Shown one piece after another: positions 50,237 to 61,091 of a stretch of 64,000 bases of DNA. The translations under genes were made by a program, and so were the position numbers. Source of the stretch: Trichomonas tenax (lineage: Eukaryota > Parabasalia > Trichomonadida > Trichomonadidae); contig JALKBU010000186.1 of NCBI GenBank assembly GCA_023091735.1, positions 1-64,000 on the forward strand. Direction: 5' to 3'. Under the pieces are notes generated by a model, which was not told the origin of the DNA, searched no databases, and worked only from the letters and a program-made list of their open reading frames with translations. Positions within the stretch are counted from its first letter, which is position 1, and every line of letters begins with the position of its first letter.

Positions 50237-53200
50237 TTACCATAATGGATTCCATCCGTGGAATAAACATGAAAGATTGTGCATATCCATTGCTTGTCTT
50301 ATTAGCCAATCAACTTGTTCTTGGACAGGCATTGGAACTGTGTTTTTGTTATCTGTGCCTCTGACTTTGTCTGATATTCTCGTCATAATCTCTGAGAGCT
50401 GCTTACGTGAAAGATTGACCTTTTCTGTGGAAAGAGAGCCAGCAATGCAATCACGAATTTCAGATTTCTCGAAATACTTTCCTGAAGAAATTGGTTCTCT
50501 GAAGAAAATCTCCAAGACAGCCATAACAGCCTCTCTGTTGCCTCTGAGTGTTTGCAGTGTGTCTTGGCAAACTCTCCTGAAACTTCCATCAACACCGCAT
50601 TGGCCGAGAGCTTTAACAATCATTCTCGTGAGTCTGAATGGAATGTGCTCCGCGAGTTGTGCTCTGTGTGCAGTAACTTCGAAGCAGTCACCAAAATCGA
50701 TGTGAATGACTGATCCGGAGTATCTCTGAATCATAATGTTGGAAGGATGTCTATCACCGAGACCGATAATGTAACCGACAATCGACATCAAAGCTGTTGA
50801 CCTTGAGAAGTGAATTGTGTGATTAACCCAAGCTTCAGCATCAGGAGCTTTCAACCACATCACGTTCTTTAAGTCGTCTGCTGATGTCGATTTGTCGACT
50901 TGAACTAGGCCTTCATATCTCTGAATTGGCATCAATCTGTCGATATCTGTTATTGTAAGATCCTTCAACATATTTAATTCTGATGCAATTTCGACTTTCG
51001 TGAATCTTCTGTATTCTGAAATCAAGTCTGCCATTGTGTCGCAGCCTGGAATCCATTGGATAAGACCGACCGAAGGCGACAATGGCGTAATCGATGTGAT
51101 TGCAATCCTTGTGTGCTGTGAATGTGAAATCGAGTTGACTAATTCGAAGAACTGCATAACTCTCTGATCTTGACGAAGATCTTCGTGACCTTTGAGAAGG
51201 AATTTGTATGTAACGTGATCACTGCCGACGATCTTTAATTGCCTTGGACGACGCTTTGAACCCAATATAATCAATTCAAGACCGAATCTAAGGATCATTG
51301 TGGAATTTCCATCGGTTCTGAATCTGCCGAATACTGTGATGGGGCTGTTTTCTATCGCTGCGAGATTTGGTGAGAAGAATTTGAGATTCAATTTGTTTTC
51401 ACGTTTGAATTCATTCATGAATGTGTCGGCAATCAACTTAATTTCGTTCATTTTCTGTGCAAAGACAACTGGTTCTCCAGAAGATTTGTAAGCTTGCAAA
51501 ATACCTGATAATTGTCTGATTGATTCGGAATATCTTTGCATTGCTTGTCTGTCGTATTCGCATGTGACTGTAGTGAGACGGGCTGAAAGCTCGCCAACTA
51601 AGTCATCGAGAGCAGAAGACTTCGTTCTGTCAACAATACATATATTTGTGAGTTCTTTGAGAGTGCTTAAAGCTTCGCAGATGTATTCAGGATATGTCAT
51701 GCAGAGTCTGCATAATTCTTGAAGAATTGTTCGTGCAGATTTAGTGAATGCTGAGTTTGTCAATTCGAATGAATTAATGATTGGTCCAACGATTGATTTG
51801 TTGTTTCCTAAATTGGCAGTGAAAAGAAGTGGGAAAATTGTGGCGTTCGGATATTCTGAAAGCAATCTCGTTAAAATTTGTTCAACGAAAGCTTTCAAGC
51901 TTTGGCTTTCTGTATATTGGTAAACTACTAATTGCGGGAGAATGGAGATAAAGTTCTTAATTGGAATCTCGGAAATGATTTGCTTCGTTGTTTCATAAAC
52001 TTCTCTCATCGAATGGGTTCTGAATAATATTGAAGACAATTGCAATAAGTCCGCGAAGCAATTCTTTGGAGATATGAGAACGCATCTTGCAAAAGCAGTA
52101 ATGGCATCAATGGCTCTATCAACTCTTTCAGCTGGACACAATGTCGAAAGCTTCATGTTTGCCCATGCCCACATATTGTTCGTCATGTAATGCTTTGGTC
52201 TATATTTAATGGCCTCGTGGAATAATTCTCTCACTTCGTGCATTATATCGGGCGAATCAGCTTTGATGTACCATATCTTCCACTTCGCTTTGAGAACGTT
52301 TAATTTGGCAATAAGGCCATCATCTTCGTGTGTGTTAATGAGCCTTTCGATTGTCTTGTTGACAAGTTCTGCTGCTTCATCTCTTTTACCAGTCTTCCAA
52401 AGCAATAATGACTTCTCATAAATCGCTCTTGGGAGTTTCATTCTGTCTTCAAATGGCTCGAAATGTCTTTCGAAGTAGTCTCTAAATGCATCCCACTCGT
52501 TGCTTCTTCTTGCGAACTTCAAGAAAGCCAAAGCTTCACCAACTGAATTTTCTCTTCCGAGAACTTCACATCTTGTTAACAAGATTGACCTGATCATGTT
52601 GAAATGAGCATCATTATTCATCAATCTTTCTGCCCAAACTGTTCTTGCGTCACCTTGGGTGCTTTCCCTAAGTTCAACTAAACGCTGGGCAAAGACAATG
52701 AATGGAGCAACAGCTGTTATACCATGCGCGAAAAGAGAACCTGCCTCATTTCCAAGTTGAACGAAACCTTTATCAACGTATTCAGTGATATCATGTCCAT
52801 GTTTGATGTTCGCCATAATCCTGATAACAGTGCTTCCAATGTTATCTGATGCTGAACCTAAAATTTTCTCAAGTTCATCCCAATCATTTAAGTGATAGAA
52901 AGCGTGTGCAAATATCAAAGCTGCGTTATCTTTCTCTGTGAAAGAAAGTGTGGAATACTGTCCAACAAGATTTACGATTTCCTGCCACTTTTCTTGTTCT
53001 TCCAAGAATGATAACTCTGTCATGAAATCTTCTGTTGATTGATGAACAACTTTTATAGTGCTGTCCCATGAAAGATAACGAACTAATCCGCCTCCCATGT
53101 GTGCAACTCTATCGCCAATGTGATGTGCGAATCCACGAGCTTCATCAAACATTCCAAGCTGTGTGTAAATCTGTATCATCATATTCTGTGCAGTCTTGTC

Positions 53201-56200
53201 ATCTTTGTTCTTGATGTAATCTTGTTCAGCACAATACAAAGCATATGTAGGCTTTTCAGCTCTTAAAACAATACGAGTCAACTTGAATGGCTCAGGCGGC
53301 TTAGGAAGGTCTTGCTTCGTTCTGTCCATGAATTCAAACAAACCAATAATCGATGTAAGAACTTGCATCGGTGTTGATTTATCGAATAAAGCGGTATTCA
53401 AAGCCCTCATGATGCTATCTTTGAGTGTATCACTTGCAACAACCCAAACAGACAAAAACGCAGGCTCAAAGAACTCACGCAAAAGTGATGGCTGTTCTGT
53501 CGACAAGAATGATGCTGCTCTAAAAGCAGGAGAAGGAGCAGCTTCAGCAAATGATTTCTGGAATCTTTGCATCCAGTTCTTCCAGTGATCGATACTTAAT
53601 GACTCTGGAATTTCGATATTCTGGATTAATGACTCTTCATCTAAAGGAACTGGTTCAATGGGTGATAGAGTATTTTTAACAGGACTGTCAACTTTAATGA
53701 ATGGAAAATCAGAATGTTTCCTTCTTCCAACTAAATTTACGACTCTATTCAAATCTGCAACACTGAATCCGGCGCTAATGATTGCTTTCTCTGAAGATGC
53801 CTTGAAAATTGAAAAGTTTGGACCAAGTGAAACGGCTAAAGAATACAAAACTTGTAATGCTGCTAATTTAACTTCTTCTCTTGAATTGGAAAGTGCGTAG
53901 AAACAAGCTCTTATAATTGAGGATGAATAGCTCATGCAATCATAGTTCTGAACAATTGATCTCAAACTATCTAAACTCTTTTCAATGATGTCATTGGATT
54001 TAGAGTTGAAAATGCAGTCTGTAATATGCTTAACAATAATAAACACAAAATTCCATGCGAAAGAAGAAAGCTCAGTTAATGCTTCCAATATGAATGGTGT
54101 TGATTGGCAATCACAAGCAGAGGGCTTTGATAATTCATTCAATAATAATGTTGTTATCTTTGGAATGTATTGCTGGAAAACTTCTTTAAGGGCCTGAGCG
54201 AGTGGTGGAATCAACGAAACAACTTCACATAGATAATTTGGTTCCCAAAGTTCTTCAATTAATGAAACAAAATTGGATGCAAAAGGCTGAAGCCATTCTG
54301 TTGGACACAAAAGTATCTTCTTGAGCATAGCAAAGTAATTAGATTTTTCATTATTTGGAGCTTCAATGACAGCTGGAAGGAACATTTTAATATATGTGTT
54401 AAACATTCTTTTTGCTGCAATTGTTTTATCGCATTGCGTGAAAATGTTAACAAGCGCTTTGTGTGCTTTTGTGTGGTGATCTTGCTGTAGCTTATCAATA
54501 ATAACTGTATGAAGAGCATTAAAAATAACATAAATGAAATAATCTTCATATGAACTATCATTTGAAGTACCAACAAGGAAAACTTCTAGTTGAAGATTTT
54601 CTGTTGGGATCTCAAGGATTGTTTGTTCTTGTGGAGCAAGAAGAAGGCCAAGCTGACCGAGAACTTTGAATATTCCTGAATGTACTTTCTGAGACATCAT
54701 TCTTCCGCCTAAGTTAATTAATGTTGTATATAATTTAGTAATATTTGTTGCTGATGTTGGACCGATTTTTCCGACAATGACATCAAGAGCAGAAAGAATT
54801 GCGAGAATTACTGATTTCTGCGAAGCACGCTGCAATGAATCGATGAATATATTTGTCATTTCTTCAATGTATGGTTCTGCAGTTTCGAATGAAATTTTTG
54901 CAATGCATGATATTGTGTTAATCAAATCTTTTGCGATTTCTGATGAAAACGTACGTTCAAAGAAAGATAATCTATTTCCATGTTGCAATGGTATATCTCC
55001 CTTCAGGTTATCTGATGAGGAAGAGTTTTTCACAAACGGATGCGGCTGATCATTGATTTGTATTTTCTTGCTTGATGATCCAAAACTGCTCGTGCTTCCC
55101 ATTGATGATGTTGGTGTTAAATTCATCCTAATATCGGAATTATCGAAATCATCGTCGTCGAGAATAGCACTCTTTAGGTGGACTCTCAGCTGCTGAAGTG
55201 CGATTGGCAAAAACTGTCCACCATAAACAGGTAAAAGAGGTGGAACAGAAGAGAATATAATTGGGAGACATCTGATGGCATCAGCTTGGACACGACTACT
55301 TTGTGATGAATCAGTAATAAACAACGTGTCCAAAATTAATGATCTAAAGATTGGATATATCATCGCAGGATTATAAGAGCTGACTCCACCAAGAATCTTC
55401 AGTGCTTCCATGCAAACTAACTTGTTTCCGTCTCTAATAAGAATATCAAACATTGATAAAGCATCTGGATAAGCTAAATAGTGATGATAAGGTGGTTTAA
55501 ATGCTTTGAGAGCAGAAAACCTCATCTCATTTGATGATGCTGTCATTGCGAGACTTAATAGTTTCTTACCATATAATCTTTGTATATTGTCATCTTGTCC
55601 ACGGCAAAGACTTTCTAGCGCAGATGGAGCAAGAATCTTGCATGTATTATCTGAACTCTGTAATTGCTGTAAAACATTGTTAAACAATGGATCTGGTGGA
55701 TCTTCTATTTCTGGTAATATCACAATCAATCTTAATGCGTATTCGTTGTTTTTCTTTTCAAAAAGACGAGTGATAATTTGTATTGAATATTTCTTGAATT
55801 CTGACCAGAAAAGAGGGTATTTATCGAAAATTTTGTGAAGAGTGTCTATGAGGGAATTAGTGAATTGTGCTGATAATAAAATATTTGTGAGTATTTGAAT
55901 AAATTGAGTTTCATTAAATTTTTGTGGCATTTTTTGCATCAACTCATTAAGTAAAACTACTGCATTTTCGACTAATTCTGTTGATTCTGATGTAAATAAT
56001 GCTTTAAACGTGGAATATAATTTTTGTAATCTTGTTTCAAAGACATGTGGTGTCTTTCTCATCATAACATGAATGCCATTGACATTATTTAATGCTATCT
56101 TAGTATATGGCCAAAGAATACTAATAACATTATGTAAATATTTTGATTCAAAAGTTTCTTTTTCGAAAGGAGATAAAATAACGACAAGTAAAAGTGCTGA

Positions 56201-56998
56201 ATGTTTGATGTAGTTTGGGTAGTCTTTGTTTGCTATTGTCCAAAACGTATTCATTTGTTCTAAAACTTGATTATGCGGAAAATCTATTGGGCAAGAATCA
56301 CATATTGCTGCATAAGTCAAAAGAGCACCATGAATTATATGGTTTGGATCTGTAAATGGAGGATCAAGAATCGATTTAGAGTCTTTAAACAATTGACTCG
56401 GAAAATCAGCACGTCGAGATATTTGAAGGAAATGATATAACGAATTAAATGCTATACTTCTTAGTTCTTCGCGTTCGTTGAACAATAATGGATGAAGCTG
56501 CTCATAATATTGAAGTGAGCAAGATTCAAGTGAACGAATTGCGTATTTTTCGAGACTGTTGAGTAAAGTAATGCAGTGATGCATTGAATCGCGAGATGTG
56601 CCTTGAAGAAGCGTTTTTGAGATGTATTTTATTCGATTAATAACGAAATTTGAATTTCGAGGTAATTTATTTGCAAATTTTGCAACTCTTTCGCATATAA
56701 AATCTGTTGCTTCTGAGCTATTTCCTGCTTCAAGCTTTCCAAAAATATCAGTGATAATATCATTCCAAGATGTTGAATAATGCACCATGATTGATGCACC
56801 AATGCACGCTCTGACTTGGTTTATAGGATCTTGTGTCGATTGACACTTCTTTATTTGCATCATAAAATCAAATTTTTGGCTGTGGCCTTCATCATAGGTT
56901 AAAACGCACCAATTTTCAAAGCAAATTGACTTGAGCTCCTTATATACCGCAGTCATTTGGCTCGATGTTTGCGGGATAGGGAGCTGCGCCAAACTCAT
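50237..56998 (-). CDS. TOR: TOR (target of rapamycin) kinase
   Basis: A 2253-aa PIKK. The first 1200 residues are HEAT repeats. A FAT domain runs from about 1230 to 1780 (LKAKWKIWYIKADSPDIMHE; LCPAERVDRAIDAITAFARC). The kinase domain is at about 1900-2170: LKGHEDLRQDQRVM, catalytic loop GLGDRHPSNIM and metal-binding HIDFGDCFE are intact. The FATC end is NLSCLFHGWNPLW. Sequence around LKGHEDLRQD and the FATC fit TOR better than ATM, ATR or DNA-PK. TOR controls growth and translation in response to nutrients. The FRB segment expected before the kinase has no clear match (VGELSARLTTVTCEYDRQAM instead), so rapamycin-FKBP12 sensitivity is doubtful. Length is slightly below the usual 2400-2500. Confidence 0.93.
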   Translation of the reverse strand: MSLAQLPIPQTSSQMTAVYKELKSICFENWCVLTYDEGHSQKFDFMMQIKKCQSTQDPINQVRACIGASIMVHYSTSWNDIITDIFGKLEAGNSSEATDFICERVAKFANKLPRNSNFVINRIKYISKTLLQGTSRDSMHHCITLLNSLEKYAIRSLESCSLQYYEQLHPLLFNEREELRSIAFNSLYHFLQISRRADFPSQLFKDSKSILDPPFTDPNHIIHGALLTYAAICDSCPIDFPHNQVLEQMNTFWTIANKDYPNYIKHSALLLVVILSPFEKETFESKYLHNVISILWPYTKIALNNVNGIHVMMRKTPHVFETRLQKLYSTFKALFTSESTELVENAVVLLNELMQKMPQKFNETQFIQILTNILLSAQFTNSLIDTLHKIFDKYPLFWSEFKKYSIQIITRLFEKKNNEYALRLIVILPEIEDPPDPLFNNVLQQLQSSDNTCKILAPSALESLCRGQDDNIQRLYGKKLLSLAMTASSNEMRFSALKAFKPPYHHYLAYPDALSMFDILIRDGNKLVCMEALKILGGVSSYNPAMIYPIFRSLILDTLFITDSSQSSRVQADAIRCLPIIFSSVPPLLPVYGGQFLPIALQQLRVHLKSAILDDDDFDNSDIRMNLTPTSSMGSTSSFGSSSKKIQINDQPHPFVKNSSSSDNLKGDIPLQHGNRLSFFERTFSSEIAKDLINTISCIAKISFETAEPYIEEMTNIFIDSLQRASQKSVILAILSALDVIVGKIGPTSATNITKLYTTLINLGGRMMSQKVHSGIFKVLGQLGLLLAPQEQTILEIPTENLQLEVFLVGTSNDSSYEDYFIYVIFNALHTVIIDKLQQDHHTKAHKALVNIFTQCDKTIAAKRMFNTYIKMFLPAVIEAPNNEKSNYFAMLKKILLCPTEWLQPFASNFVSLIEELWEPNYLCEVVSLIPPLAQALKEVFQQYIPKITTLLLNELSKPSACDCQSTPFILEALTELSSFAWNFVFIIVKHITDCIFNSKSNDIIEKSLDSLRSIVQNYDCMSYSSSIIRACFYALSNSREEVKLAALQVLYSLAVSLGPNFSIFKASSEKAIISAGFSVADLNRVVNLVGRRKHSDFPFIKVDSPVKNTLSPIEPVPLDEESLIQNIEIPESLSIDHWKNWMQRFQKSFAEAAPSPAFRAASFLSTEQPSLLREFFEPAFLSVWVVASDTLKDSIMRALNTALFDKSTPMQVLTSIIGLFEFMDRTKQDLPKPPEPFKLTRIVLRAEKPTYALYCAEQDYIKNKDDKTAQNMMIQIYTQLGMFDEARGFAHHIGDRVAHMGGGLVRYLSWDSTIKVVHQSTEDFMTELSFLEEQEKWQEIVNLVGQYSTLSFTEKDNAALIFAHAFYHLNDWDELEKILGSASDNIGSTVIRIMANIKHGHDITEYVDKGFVQLGNEAGSLFAHGITAVAPFIVFAQRLVELRESTQGDARTVWAERLMNNDAHFNMIRSILLTRCEVLGRENSVGEALAFLKFARRSNEWDAFRDYFERHFEPFEDRMKLPRAIYEKSLLLWKTGKRDEAAELVNKTIERLINTHEDDGLIAKLNVLKAKWKIWYIKADSPDIMHEVRELFHEAIKYRPKHYMTNNMWAWANMKLSTLCPAERVDRAIDAITAFARCVLISPKNCFADLLQLSSILFRTHSMREVYETTKQIISEIPIKNFISILPQLVVYQYTESQSLKAFVEQILTRLLSEYPNATIFPLLFTANLGNNKSIVGPIINSFELTNSAFTKSARTILQELCRLCMTYPEYICEALSTLKELTNICIVDRTKSSALDDLVGELSARLTTVTCEYDRQAMQRYSESIRQLSGILQAYKSSGEPVVFAQKMNEIKLIADTFMNEFKRENKLNLKFFSPNLAAIENSPITVFGRFRTDGNSTMILRFGLELIILGSKRRPRQLKIVGSDHVTYKFLLKGHEDLRQDQRVMQFFELVNSISHSQHTRIAITSITPLSPSVGLIQWIPGCDTMADLISEYRRFTKVEIASELNMLKDLTITDIDRLMPIQRYEGLVQVDKSTSADDLKNVMWLKAPDAEAWVNHTIHFSRSTALMSIVGYIIGLGDRHPSNIMIQRYSGSVIHIDFGDCFEVTAHRAQLAEHIPFRLTRMIVKALGQCGVDGSFRRVCQDTLQTLRGNREAVMAVLEIFFREPISSGKYFEKSEIRDCIAGSLSTEKVNLSRKQLSEIMTRISDKVRGTDNKNTVPMPVQEQVDWLIRQAMDMHNLSCLFHGWNPLW

Positions 56999-57743
56999 TC
57001 AATGTTTATTTTGCTCAAAAAATATTTAGGGGTTAGTATAGTTATCCAGGGGATAAAATAATTCCCCTCAGAGATCTTTTACATGTCAAAATATTATTTA
57101 CATGACATGTTACTATTTGTTTTTCAATGATTGAAATATAATCCAAAATATGCCAATTGTCACAATTAATGATCCTCTTAACAGAGATTTTAACTCAACA
57201 TTCAGTTAATCATCCTCTTAGAGATTTTAAAGAAAAATATACTTTTGCTATAGTGTATGAAGAGATCCCAGAAGAATAATATATAGCAGCAGAAAAATAA
57301 TCCATTAAATGAAATCAAAACGTCATCAAATAACACTAATTTATATAATGTCACTGGATATAATCCTATAAGAATCAATGCTCCAATCAAAGTCGAATCT
57401 TAAAAGTTTGGTGGATTGGCTAGTTCTCGCACTCTACCAACAGTTTAAATCTATTGGTTTTATGCGTCCTTGCAATGATGGATAGCCGATTTATAATATA
57501 CCATCAAATAGAGCAGCAATTACAGCAATATCTTTATAGATTAAAGTACCTGATTTACACATTATAAGGCCTTTCTCATGCGTCATAAAACAATCCAGAA
57601 TCAGATTTTTTATTTCTCCTTTAATTTCCATTTTGAGCGATGAATAATGCGCAATAGCTTTTATGATTAAATAATATGAGGGTTAAATAATTTATTAATA
57701 TTAGTATAATATCTAATGCAAACCAATTTCAGAAAAATAATTT
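56999..57743. other. Spacer between TOR and TPR genes
   Basis: About 745 bases. A 51-codon frame on the minus strand near 57480-57634 (MEIKGEIKNLILDCFMTHEK) may be a coding relic; it is too short to name. A weak tRNA-like pattern lies at 57383-57457. Confidence 0.4.
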
Positions 57744-60700
57744 TTAGATACCGTTTGATGCGGACATTAATTGGCGCAGAGATTTGATTCTAGAAGGCGA
57801 TAAGATGCATAGCCTTTGAATTGTCTTGTTAGCACTTGATTTCCTGTCTACTTTGATCATCCAAATAATTTGGAGGAAAATGGATTCACGTGTGCCAGTT
57901 AGTTTGACGAGAGCTTTAGTTGCGAGTTCTAAATCTTTCCTATACTTATTTGGAATTTCTGGTAAATTCAATGTCTGAGTAACAAAGAATTTAATTACAT
58001 CAACTGAATACTTGTCGTTCAAATAAGCATCATAAGCAGCTTCAATTTTGTCTGGCATAAAACGGAGGTTTTCTCTTAAAGTATTTGTTGATGTAATACT
58101 TAGTCTCATTTGAGAGCTCTTATCAAGTTTGATAATCATGTGAAGTAATGAATCTCTGTACCCTTCTTGAACATCATCAATCTGTGTAGTGATAACTCTA
58201 ATTGCGTCTTCTTTTCTTCCTTTCATCAATAAGCATGCAGCAGCACCCAAATTGCCATAAATCGAATTGTCTTTAATAAATTCTTGTGCTGCTCCATCAT
58301 AATCTCCGTTTATGTATTTCGTAAGAGCATTTTCACTGTTTTCATCACCTTGATATTCAACACCAGCAAGCCTCGATAATCTTTGTTTCTTCTTCTCATC
58401 TTTTGTAAATAATAATGCATTTTCAAAGTTTCCGCATGCTTCAAGGCAATCAGCAATTAATTCATTATCGCGAAGAAGCATTGCATATCCAAGAGCTTCA
58501 TATGGCTTTCCATTTTCAATGCAAATTCTAACAAGCTGTGGTGTTGCATTCTTTGAGCCGCCTTCGAATGCAAGAGTATAACCAGAATACTCCTCAACAG
58601 TTCCAGCGAGAGTTTTCATCTCCCATGTATCTTTATCTGTTTGTGAAATAGCATGGCTCTCATCTGATCCTTTCCTGAGGAGCTCTTTGTCTCCAAGAAT
58701 GAAACCTATTGCACTTGCAATAGCAAAGCTCTTTGCTTTCTCATCATCTGTTGAAACTTTTGATGCAACAGCTATACAGTGTCTAGCATAAGCATTCTTT
58801 CCATTCATTAAATATGAGATTGCAAGCGACATCCAGACATATGGGTTATCAGGAAATGCTTTCACCGCGCGTCTGAGAATTAACAAAGACTGATCCAATT
58901 TGCCACGCAAGTAAAGTACTCTGCTTACATCAATGAAGCTCTCGCCACGCTTATCAGTTTCGCAACGCCTCATGAGTAATTGCTGAGCTTTTTCTAAGAG
59001 TTTGTCATCTTGTAAATGATTGTTCGATTCAATGAAATATTCAGAAGATTCTTTCATAACTGTTGCTAAATGACCCCAGCGATTGATGTATAGTTTGATT
59101 ATTGGATTAATATTTTTGATGAGATACAATGCTGTTTCTTTTCTTCCAAATCTTGTGTAATTTCTAATCTTAGTTGTTGATTGTCTTAAGAATGTACTAA
59201 ACATGTAAGGCGTGTTTTCAATATCAAAATCAGTAGCACAAATTGGATATGGAATGATCGCCTTATCGTATATGAAATCGAATTTCATCTGAAGCTCCTT
59301 TGATGGCTTTCCTAATTCATCATGCTTCTGAAGAACTTGTGCTGTTGACATTATTCTTCCAATAGACAAGTATGTAAATCCGAGTGCTGTCCATGCTTCT
59401 GCACAGTCTGGATTAGTTCTGATATGGTTTTGAAGCTCCTCTGCCGCTTGTTCAAATTTTTGAAGTTTGAATGAAATTAAACCTGCTCTCAGCATTGCCC
59501 ATTCTGCTTTAGATTTCATGCAAAACTCGTGAGCACGATCCAGTTCATTTGCTTTAATTAAATCACGTGTATAAACTTCAAGAGCATCATAACCATTGAA
59601 ACCGAAGTCAACTGCTTTTTTGAGAAGGAAATCACCCTTATCATCATCTTTCATGAGTTTCATGAACCTTCCAAAGTTTGCATAAATAATCGGATTTTCT
59701 GGATCAATTTTGATTAATTCAGCAAATGATGCAATAGCTTGTTGTGTGTCAATCTTTGAATTGAGCAAATACAAAGCCTTTGCCTTGATAACAGCGTTTT
59801 CTTTATTGCTTTTTAATGTGATTAAGTTTTTGAGAATTGAATCATCTTTGGTTTTCTTCCACTGGGCTAAGTCTAATTTGTGCTTTAGATTTTCTGGTAA
59901 ATCAGTAATTTCCGATTTAAGTTGCAAAGCTTCATCAACTTTATCAGCCTTCATTAATGTATGGAACTTTCTGAACGTTGCATTTTGCGGCTCAATTTCT
60001 GCATAAAGATCAATAATTTCAAGAGCATCGTCGAAAAGTCCTAAACTCTCTTTAACATCAATTGCATAAACAAGTGCTGTAGGATATTTAATGAACTTTC
60101 TTGCAATAGCATTAGCCCAGAGTGACTTTAACTCATTTGTTGATTGCTTTGATAAGATGTGCTTATATCCAGCAAAGAAATTCGGAATTCTACTCACCTC
60201 ATTCTTTAATGAATATAAATCTTTGCTTTGAACAGCTTCAAGCCACTTATTGAATATTTTTCCGCCATTGGTGATATGTTGTGATGCAGAGTGTTCAGGA
60301 TCATCGCCAAACAATGTTTCGATTTGAAGTCTAAATAAATCATTTGCTGGTAAACTCTTAACAGCTTTAAGACACTCATCAAACTTTCCTGATTGATATA
60401 GTAAATTAATTGTTTCGTTTCCGTCTGTGCCACTCAATGATGATGCTAATTCAGCGAGATAATCAATTGTTGTCTGTGTTTTTGGAATATACTGTATATA
60501 CTTGGCCTGAAATTCTTTTGGTAATGTTCTTAAAGCATCAACTATTGCTTGTAAAGTGGAATTGTCGAAAGATGAATTAATTATTGATATAATTGTTCGT
60601 AATAATGTCTCATTTGGTTGGCATGTCGATAAACATGTTCGTATGTGAGTATTTATTTCCTTGTTATCATCGGCATAAGCAGATAAAATAATAACCAGCC

Positions 60701-60929
60701 AACCTTCAATATGACTTTCTTTAACTTTGAGAACTTCTTGACTTGTTCTAAGTGCTGCTTGATACTTTCCTAACTTATAATGGCACATTGCAAGTAAAAG
60801 AATAACTTGAATAAGTTTTTTGTGTGCTCTTGATGGATTAATCAGTTTTAAACCAGCCTTCAAGGCCTGCTCGTACTGTTGATTATCAAAAAGTTTGCGA
60901 GCTTCCTCGAAATCGGCAGTAAATTTCAA
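57744..60929 (-). CDS. Large TPR-repeat protein (SKI3/TTC37-like?), start codon unclear
   Basis: A solenoid of about 1060 residues made of tetratricopeptide repeats throughout (EARKLFDNQQYEQALKAGLK; LIKIDPENPIIYANFGRFMK; FPDNPYVWMSLAISYLMNGK; AAQEFIKDNSIYGNLGAAAC). The TPR density and length recall SKI3/TTC37, scaffold of the cytoplasmic exosome-linked Ski complex. No decisive motif was seen, so a general TPR scaffold is the firm part. The first TPR starts at the 5' edge of the frame, yet the frame has no ATG before residue 48 (60788); it begins with a TTG at 60929 after a TAA. An ATG in another frame at about 60985 suggests a lost base or start. The coordinates given include the full repeat fold. 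Confidence 0.7.
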   Translation of the reverse strand: MKFTADFEEARKLFDNQQYEQALKAGLKLINPSRAHKKLIQVILLLAMCHYKLGKYQAALRTSQEVLKVKESHIEGWLVIILSAYADDNKEINTHIRTCLSTCQPNETLLRTIISIINSSFDNSTLQAIVDALRTLPKEFQAKYIQYIPKTQTTIDYLAELASSLSGTDGNETINLLYQSGKFDECLKAVKSLPANDLFRLQIETLFGDDPEHSASQHITNGGKIFNKWLEAVQSKDLYSLKNEVSRIPNFFAGYKHILSKQSTNELKSLWANAIARKFIKYPTALVYAIDVKESLGLFDDALEIIDLYAEIEPQNATFRKFHTLMKADKVDEALQLKSEITDLPENLKHKLDLAQWKKTKDDSILKNLITLKSNKENAVIKAKALYLLNSKIDTQQAIASFAELIKIDPENPIIYANFGRFMKLMKDDDKGDFLLKKAVDFGFNGYDALEVYTRDLIKANELDRAHEFCMKSKAEWAMLRAGLISFKLQKFEQAAEELQNHIRTNPDCAEAWTALGFTYLSIGRIMSTAQVLQKHDELGKPSKELQMKFDFIYDKAIIPYPICATDFDIENTPYMFSTFLRQSTTKIRNYTRFGRKETALYLIKNINPIIKLYINRWGHLATVMKESSEYFIESNNHLQDDKLLEKAQQLLMRRCETDKRGESFIDVSRVLYLRGKLDQSLLILRRAVKAFPDNPYVWMSLAISYLMNGKNAYARHCIAVASKVSTDDEKAKSFAIASAIGFILGDKELLRKGSDESHAISQTDKDTWEMKTLAGTVEEYSGYTLAFEGGSKNATPQLVRICIENGKPYEALGYAMLLRDNELIADCLEACGNFENALLFTKDEKKKQRLSRLAGVEYQGDENSENALTKYINGDYDGAAQEFIKDNSIYGNLGAAACLLMKGRKEDAIRVITTQIDDVQEGYRDSLLHMIIKLDKSSQMRLSITSTNTLRENLRFMPDKIEAAYDAYLNDKYSVDVIKFFVTQTLNLPEIPNKYRKDLELATKALVKLTGTRESIFLQIIWMIKVDRKSSANKTIQRLCILSPSRIKSLRQLMSASNGI

Positions 60930-61091
60930 AATTTTGTGTTAGACAAAAATGTTTGACTTTTTTTGAAAAAATGAACCATAATTGGATTCATAAATTAAAT
61001 ACAAAGAGAATTTAAAAAATAAATTTTGGAGGCCATAATTATTGAACGAAAAAAATAATTGTCGGTTTTTATCAAAAGTGACAATACTTAA

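Noticed and set aside
57383..57457. Second tRNA-like sequence on the minus strand
   Set aside because: Ends CCAAT/ATTGG pair, a D-arm (ACTGTTGGTAGAGT) and a T-loop-like ATTCGA are present, but the anticodon arm fails and the spacing is off by two bases. Too weak for a feature.
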